Source of the DNA: a virus
Length of the DNA: 43,083 bases
IMG/VR virus record: IMGVR_UViG_3300037115_000025
Span: 1-43,083 of that record
Reading direction: 5' to 3' (one strand)
Part shown: positions 38,182 to 43,083 of the stretch, one piece after another
How the letters are laid out: each line of letters starts with the position of its first letter
Numbering within the stretch: the stretch's first letter is position 1
Position numbers and translations under genes: made by a program
The notes under the pieces: model-generated
The model's input: only the letters and a program-made list of their open reading frames with translations
Database searches by the model: none
What the model was told of the DNA's origin: nothing

Positions 38182-40862
38182 GACGACTCTTCTTCATACT
38201 GTTGATGTTGGCCTCAGTGAGGCTTGCGGGGCAGGCGGTTCTGATTTCACATACGGCGGGTGTGAATGGAGCTACATCCGCTATCAGCGGAACAGGGGGC
38301 AATTTCATTGCAATCTGTCTAAACGCAGCAGATAACAGCTATCCTTACCCTGCTACGCCAACAGATTCTTCTGGTAACACATACTCGCTTGCCTATGAAG
38401 TACAGGTACACGGCAACAATGGAGTGTCCCTTTGGACGGCGTACAATCCTACCGTCACATCCAGCATGACGTTCACCAGTACGGGCGATTATCTTGGCCC
38501 CAGTCCAATAGCGGTGATGATCTTCAGCGGAGTGGCCAGTGGGCCGGATCAGACGAATGGTGCTGCTTCAAATGTGACGGGAAACATCACGCCGACCAAT
38601 AATAATGAAATGGTCATTTCCTGCTTTTCAAATCAGTTCGGGTCAATCGCATCGGCGGTCACGCCTCTTACCTTGGCCGATGCGGTCTATGGAGGCACTC
38701 CGTGGACCAGCTTTGGCGAAGCATCAGCGTATCAAATACAAAATACCGCAACGACTGTAGGAGCAACGTGGACCGCCACTTACAATGTTCCTGCGGCCTT
38801 GATTGCCAGTTTCTATTCCAAGGAAACACCGGCACCGCTCACGATAACTAACACTAATCTCCCGGAAGGCTTTGTTGGCACGTCGTATACTTCGACGGGA
38901 TCGCCTTACAGTAATCAACTGACGGCGACAGGTGGCGTCCTGCCCTACACATGGAGCTGCCCCTCTATTTGCAATCTCCCAGCGGGTTTGAGCATTAGCA
39001 GCAGCACCGGTTTAATAACCGGCACTCCGACCAGTGCGGTTTCGGCGGCATCCGTGACCTTCAAAGTTACGGACTCGGCTTCGACTAGCACGACAGTCAC
39101 TCTGCCAATGACCGTCGCCGCAACGCCCTTGTCAATTTCGGCAGGAACCTGCACCGGATCAGCGCTCAACGGAACGCAGTATGCGGCGTATGGAGGCTGC
39201 ACTGTCTCAGCGACTGGGGGAACATCGCCGCGTGTGATCACAGTTATAAGCGCGACTGGGTATTATGCCAATTCTCTACCCGAAGGGTTAACCCTGAACA
39301 GTTCCACAGGTGCAGTTTCGGGTACGGTCTACGGGCAAGGAAACTATGAGCCTAACATAGTAGTGACGGACGGCTTAGGTAGTTACGCATATGTATCTCC
39401 CGTTTGGGAGATAGCCGGGAAAAATATGAACTCCGGCTGTCTTCCGATGGCTGGATCAATCTTCAATACAAGGTTAGATTCCCTTCCCGTCGATACGTCA
39501 GTGGCGGCTCCTCTCTGGTCCGGGTACGCTAGTACAGGACTTGGCACGGATGGTGGAAATGCGCAAGATGCTGGCGGGATACCGTTTCTGATTGTGCCGT
39601 ACAATCAAGCAACAGAACCGGTGGTGCAGCTTACGCCGAATAGCCACGGACAGGGAGATTACTTTGTCCAAAGCACCTTTCCTCCCTACAGCATTTCTTC
39701 GCCCTCGCCGTTGAATCAGGACTACTCCATAACCAGCATCACGCTTACCGGAACTATTGCCGAGATCACCACTAGCGCAGGTAGCTTCGTGCCTGGAACT
39801 GTAATCAGCTTTTACAATCTCAATGCTGGCGATGCCACAAACGGCATGAATGCGAACAACATCGAGACGTTCACCGTGCTCTCCAGCGGACAGAGCAGCA
39901 CCACCTTCAACGTGACTTTCTCAGGTGCGGCTGGAATCTATCCGCAATTGAGTTCTTACGCTGCGGCAATGACCGTCTATCCTATGACCGCGCCAGTTCC
40001 GTTCTATGCCCCCATCGAGGATACAGCTAATGGCGCGGGCCAGGACCAACACGTCATTATCATTCAGCAAGCCGGGGGAGGGAATCCTTGCCGGGAGTTC
40101 GATCAATGGCAGGCATCAAATAACGGTAGTTGGTGGCTTAATGTCGCCACACTTAATCTTCCGAACATAGGAACTACGGGCGCAAACGCCTTGCAAATGA
40201 ACTTCCAGAACAACGGGCAGACAGATGCCGCAGGTCTTCCCGTAGCTCCGTTGCTTGCCAATGCCGAAGAAGTCATTGGGACAGGTACGCCGACCGCACC
40301 GAATGGAGCAATCCAGCATCCAATTCGGTTCACGGCTGGTGCTTACATGAAGTGTAACGTATGGCCTGCCGCTGGTGCTCCGGGAACATGTTCATACTAC
40401 TGTTCCGGTGGGTATAGCAATCCTAACAACAACTTAATCATGCAGCCCAATACCGGACCTAACCAACCGCCAACATCATGCACATCCACGGAGCCGTTCG
40501 GAGAGATTTACAGACTCAAAGCGAGCGTATATTCTTCCCTGCCATCGTGCTTTGCCACAAGCCCGCAAGCTAGAATCATTGCGACTGGATTAGCTCAATA
40601 CGGCATGATCCTCGCCGACGTAGGAACAGGCTGGAAGATAGTGTTGACGAACGATTCACAGTGGAATAATTCTGATCTTGCCTGCTTGAATCAATTAGTG
40701 GGGGCGAACTTCGAGCCGGTAAATGTGATGAGTTTGGTCAAGGATTTAGACGGTAGCAGTTTACCTACGCTGACTTATGCGGTGACGGGAGGCGCATCGC
40801 CCACCACCGGAGTGCAGACCAGCGGCGCGGTAACGTTCAGCGGAGGGGTAGTATTGCAATAG
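38178..40862 (+). CDS. Large secreted Ig-like protein
   Basis: An 894-residue protein from ATG 38178. The signal peptide is MRRLFFILLMLASVRLAGQA. A beta-rich N-terminal part (20-215) is followed by two putative Ig (He_PIG-type) units at about 220-310 and 310-400, seen in GVLPYTWSCPSICNLPAGLS, STGLITGTPTS and LPEGLTLNSSTGAVSG. The C-terminal region (about 520-860) has HGQGDYFVQSTFPP, IRFTAGAYMKCNVWP, RLKASVYSS, ATGLAQYGMILADVGTG and DLACLNQLVGANFEPV. I associate this type with secreted proteins of soil bacteria, including Acidobacteria. It could be taken from the host. Role may be binding to the cell surface or polysaccharide. Confidence 0.7.
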   Translation: MRRLFFILLMLASVRLAGQAVLISHTAGVNGATSAISGTGGNFIAICLNAADNSYPYPATPTDSSGNTYSLAYEVQVHGNNGVSLWTAYNPTVTSSMTFTSTGDYLGPSPIAVMIFSGVASGPDQTNGAASNVTGNITPTNNNEMVISCFSNQFGSIASAVTPLTLADAVYGGTPWTSFGEASAYQIQNTATTVGATWTATYNVPAALIASFYSKETPAPLTITNTNLPEGFVGTSYTSTGSPYSNQLTATGGVLPYTWSCPSICNLPAGLSISSSTGLITGTPTSAVSAASVTFKVTDSASTSTTVTLPMTVAATPLSISAGTCTGSALNGTQYAAYGGCTVSATGGTSPRVITVISATGYYANSLPEGLTLNSSTGAVSGTVYGQGNYEPNIVVTDGLGSYAYVSPVWEIAGKNMNSGCLPMAGSIFNTRLDSLPVDTSVAAPLWSGYASTGLGTDGGNAQDAGGIPFLIVPYNQATEPVVQLTPNSHGQGDYFVQSTFPPYSISSPSPLNQDYSITSITLTGTIAEITTSAGSFVPGTVISFYNLNAGDATNGMNANNIETFTVLSSGQSSTTFNVTFSGAAGIYPQLSSYAAAMTVYPMTAPVPFYAPIEDTANGAGQDQHVIIIQQAGGGNPCREFDQWQASNNGSWWLNVATLNLPNIGTTGANALQMNFQNNGQTDAAGLPVAPLLANAEEVIGTGTPTAPNGAIQHPIRFTAGAYMKCNVWPAAGAPGTCSYYCSGGYSNPNNNLIMQPNTGPNQPPTSCTSTEPFGEIYRLKASVYSSLPSCFATSPQARIIATGLAQYGMILADVGTGWKIVLTNDSQWNNSDLACLNQLVGANFEPVNVMSLVKDLDGSSLPTLTYAVTGGASPTTGVQTSGAVTFSGGVVLQ

Positions 40863-40922
40863 CTGGCATGAGTCCAGCGGCCCGCGCGGGGCGGGAGAGA
40901 AAGGGAAAAAGGAGAAACAAAG

Positions 40923-41018
40923 ATGGCCCATATGACAGTGACCTTCACGGACGCGACGAAAGGCCCTTACAGTCTGGCAACGCTGTTTGCGGGCGGCAAC
41001 GAGGTAGTAAATGATTAA
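40923..41018 (+). CDS. 31-residue mini-protein
   Basis: GGAGAAACAAAG precedes ATG 40923. The product starts MAHMTVTFTDATKGPYSL and ends GGNEVVND. Its end overlaps the next start by 8 nt. The short polypeptide could be a translational coupler or a structural peptide. Weak but ribosome-site supported. Confidence 0.45.
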   Translation: MAHMTVTFTDATKGPYSLATLFAGGNEVVND

Positions 41019-41220
41019 CCCCGGATTCCAGTGGCAGACGCCAGTATTGTTGAATTGCCCAAGTTGCGGGACTGCGAATCCTAATCAGCTTCCATGGTTT
41101 GCGAGCAAGTTTATTTTAGTATCGTGCTCAAACCCTACTTGCCCGAATTACAAAGTGAATGTGCTGGTAGAAAAAGACAGCCTAACAGTTTTAACCGTTG
41201 CTCAATCAGGTGGTAACTAA
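41011..41220 (+). CDS. 69-residue zinc-ribbon protein
   Basis: ATG 41011 lies inside the end of the mini-gene. The product starts MINPGFQWQTPVLLNCP and has CPSCGTANPNQLP and CSNPTCPNYK, a four-cysteine ribbon. It stands between the large Ig protein and fibre 2, where a small zinc protein is unexpected. Function unknown. Confidence 0.6.
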   Translation: MINPGFQWQTPVLLNCPSCGTANPNQLPWFASKFILVSCSNPTCPNYKVNVLVEKDSLTVLTVAQSGGN

Positions 41221-41221
41221 G

Positions 41222-43083
41222 ATGAAAAAGATTCTGCTCCTTCTCGCGCTCTTGTTTCCTATCGCGGCTCATGCTCAGACTGCGGCCTATTCTGGTTTTT
41301 GCGATCAGGGAGCAACGTCGGCTGTAACGTCAGGATTGAGCAGCACGAATAAACTCCAAGGAGTGATCCCATACTGTACCGTCACGGTCTACCTGACGGG
41401 TACGACGACCAAGGCGACGATCTATAAGGATGCGATAAACACGCCGCAGACAAACCCTTACCAAACAACTGTAAATGGGCAGATTACTTTCTTTGCGGCG
41501 ACAGGGGTAGGGTACGACATTGTTAAGTCGGGTGGTATTCCTCCGCTTGTTTATACAAACCCACTAACGGTTACAGATTGGCAATCAGGCATCGGCGGCG
41601 GCGGCGGCGGGACAGTGAACTCCGGCACAACGGGGCAGATAGCCTACTACCCAGCCAACGGTACAGCAGTGAGCGGTGAAACCACCGTGCCTATTACGGC
41701 GGGCGGCACGGGCGCAACCACAGCAGCAGGGGCGCTGGCGAACCTTGGCGCGGCCCCAGCGTTTACTCTGACCACGACAGGCACCAGCGGCCCGGCTACG
41801 TACGGTGGGAACGTCATAAACATTCCGCAGTATGCAGGCGGCGGGTCTATGACTTGGCCAGCAGCAGCGGGTATCATGGTGTACGCAGGTGGAAGCGCCT
41901 ACGGCACATCGCTCACAGCCCCGGCAGGAGCTATCGTAGGCACTACAGACACTCAGACACTCACTAACAAGACGGTGGACGGCGTGACGCCTACCACGAT
42001 GAGCTACCTTGACGCCACCAACAGCATTCAGACGCAACTTAATGGAAAACAGGCCAGCGGGAGCTACGTTGTCCAAACAACCACGGTTAACGGCCACGCA
42101 TTAAGCAGCAACGTCACAGTTTCCGCTTCAGACTTGACCACTGGCACATTGCCTCACGCGCAGTTGCCCACACTGCTTTCCGGCGACATACCAAACAACG
42201 CAGCCAACACCACAGGCAACGCGGCCACAGCTACCAATGTCCCCTACTCTGGCCTTACTGGCACGGTTCCTACTTGGAACCAGAACACAACAGGCACCGC
42301 CGCGAACATCACGGCTACCACCAACTCGACTCTGACGACGCTCTCCGCTTTGTCTCTTCCGTACTCCCAATTGACAGGCGTACCTACGCTCGGAACGTGG
42401 GCAGCGCTCAATTATCCGACGTGGACAACCGGGTCTCCTTTTGTAAAGATGACGGCGGCGGGGACATTTGCGCTGGACACAAATACCTATCTGACTTCCG
42501 CTCCGACCGTGGCCACGACAACCAACCTGCTCTCAGGTGACGGCAGCGGCAACGCAGTAAGCAGTGGCATCGCGGCAAGCAATGTGCCTCTGCTGAATGC
42601 GGCGAATGCGTTTACCGCAATCAACACATTCAGTAATGCCTCGACATATCAAGGTTTGTTCTCAGGATGGGATTCACTGGGCGGGGGCAACTTCCAAAAT
42701 GGAGAGATTGCACTTGGCTCAAATACTATTGCACAGGGCATAATACAATACTACGGCTCTGGGGGTACTACCACTCTTGATTTGGCAAACTCATACGACA
42801 GTGGCGGGGCTGTCACACAGTTCCGCATGAGAACAGCCGGAACGCCGATCACTGTGATGACGCTTTTAGGAAGCGGCAACGTCGGCATCGGGACGACGAG
42901 TCCTGCATATCCACTAGACGTAAACGGAACAGCGCGAACGACCGGTCTGATAGACACAGGGGCGGAGTCAGCATCAGGTACTTATTGCCTGCACATTAAC
43001 ACCGTAGGAGTTATCAGTAACACAGGCTCAGAGTGCGGAACCGGCTCCGGCAGCGGCATGGTGTATCCAAGTGGCAGCGGCAT
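41222..43083 (+). CDS. Fibre-like protein 2 with Sec signal, C-terminal part outside the window
   Basis: ATG 41222 opens a frame that stays open for 620 codons to the window end. Residues 1-19 (MKKILLLLALLFPIAAHAQ) are a Sec signal peptide. After an N-terminal domain (to about 132), residues 134-240 are identical to fibre 1 (VPITAGGTGATTAAGALANL). Then follow TDTQTLTNKTVDGVT, a repeat common in fibres, and near the end GNVGIGTTSPAYPLDVNGT, a signature that usually precedes a peptidase S74 intramolecular chaperone. An auto-cleaving chaperone may therefore lie beyond the window. Confidence 0.8.
   Translation, partial: MKKILLLLALLFPIAAHAQTAAYSGFCDQGATSAVTSGLSSTNKLQGVIPYCTVTVYLTGTTTKATIYKDAINTPQTNPYQTTVNGQITFFAATGVGYDIVKSGGIPPLVYTNPLTVTDWQSGIGGGGGGTVNSGTTGQIAYYPANGTAVSGETTVPITAGGTGATTAAGALANLGAAPAFTLTTTGTSGPATYGGNVINIPQYAGGGSMTWPAAAGIMVYAGGSAYGTSLTAPAGAIVGTTDTQTLTNKTVDGVTPTTMSYLDATNSIQTQLNGKQASGSYVVQTTTVNGHALSSNVTVSASDLTTGTLPHAQLPTLLSGDIPNNAANTTGNAATATNVPYSGLTGTVPTWNQNTTGTAANITATTNSTLTTLSALSLPYSQLTGVPTLGTWAALNYPTWTTGSPFVKMTAAGTFALDTNTYLTSAPTVATTTNLLSGDGSGNAVSSGIAASNVPLLNAANAFTAINTFSNASTYQGLFSGWDSLGGGNFQNGEIALGSNTIAQGIIQYYGSGGTTTLDLANSYDSGGAVTQFRMRTAGTPITVMTLLGSGNVGIGTTSPAYPLDVNGTARTTGLIDTGAESASGTYCLHINTVGVISNTGSECGTGSGSGMVYPSGSG
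41620..41940 (+). repeat. 321-bp perfect direct repeat, copy B
   Basis: Identical to 35554-35874 with no mismatch across 321 bp. After it, the two fibres diverge but still share weaker similarity (for example LNYP and PFVKMTAAGTF segments in both). This pattern suits recent gene conversion or duplication. Confidence 0.95.

Noticed and set aside
40868-41014. Basic frame starting MSPAARAGRERKGKRR across the 40923 gene
   Set aside because: No ribosome site; its basic look comes from the purine-rich ribosome-site region.
1-43083. CRISPR arrays, insertion sequences, integrase and attachment sites, tRNA genes
   Set aside because: I found no regularly spaced repeats, transposase, integrase or tRNA pattern; a lytic or temperate lifestyle cannot be decided from this window.

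Overview
The window is part of a tailed double-stranded DNA phage (or prophage) genome. It carries a large terminase, portal, scaffold-like protein, major capsid protein, connector-like protein and fibre-like proteins, set among long trains of very small genes that overlap by ATGA or TAATG. No tape-measure gene appears between the capsid genes and the fibres, which favours a short-tailed (podovirus-like) virion, although the window ends inside the fibre block. The host is probably a Gram-negative bacterium of the Acidobacteriota type. This rests on Sec-type signal peptides, Ig-like (He_PIG), chitobiase-C-like and other secreted-protein domains that I associate with soil Acidobacteria. It is an inference, not something the sequence proves.

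Layout: (1) 1-4636, minus strand: six small unknown genes and, upstream of them, a three-gene set of MoxR-type AAA+ ATPase, a 292-residue partner protein (DUF3150-like by context) and a protein with an HExxH metallopeptidase motif plus an intact vWA MIDAS. (2) 4637-5946: 1.3 kb with almost no credible gene but with palindromes and short direct repeats; a candidate control or origin region. (3) 5947-6678, minus: zinc-ribbon/HNH-like endonuclease. (4) 6696-16283, plus: a train driven by a good sigma70-like promoter. It holds a ribbon-helix-helix-like protein, NUDIX hydrolase, N6-adenine DNA methyltransferase, ParB-like protein, SprT-like metalloprotein, XRE-type regulator and many small unknowns. 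Two genes in it look broken (frameshift at 10299, in-frame TAA at 12345). (5) 16402-24213: linker genes, an Ig-like protein, a secreted protein, a putative small terminase, TerL and small genes. (6) 24308-34894: portal, scaffold, capsid, decoration-like proteins, a cluster of tiny Lys/Arg-rich proteins ending in KRVAGK, an antisense GIY-YIG/triple-AP2 homing endonuclease, and a connector-like protein. (7) 34911-43083: a tail protein and four fibre-like or Ig-like proteins, each with an N-terminal signal peptide. Two of these fibres share an identical 321-bp segment.

How the parts fit: the rightward train supplies regulation and nucleotide/DNA modification, then packaging and head assembly, then adhesins. 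The leftward MoxR/vWA set looks like an autonomous host-interaction or maturation module. The strongest candidates for something undescribed are the KRVAGK basic-protein cluster, the signal-peptide-bearing fibres with their recombinogenic duplication, and the phage MoxR/partner/metallopeptidase-vWA operon.
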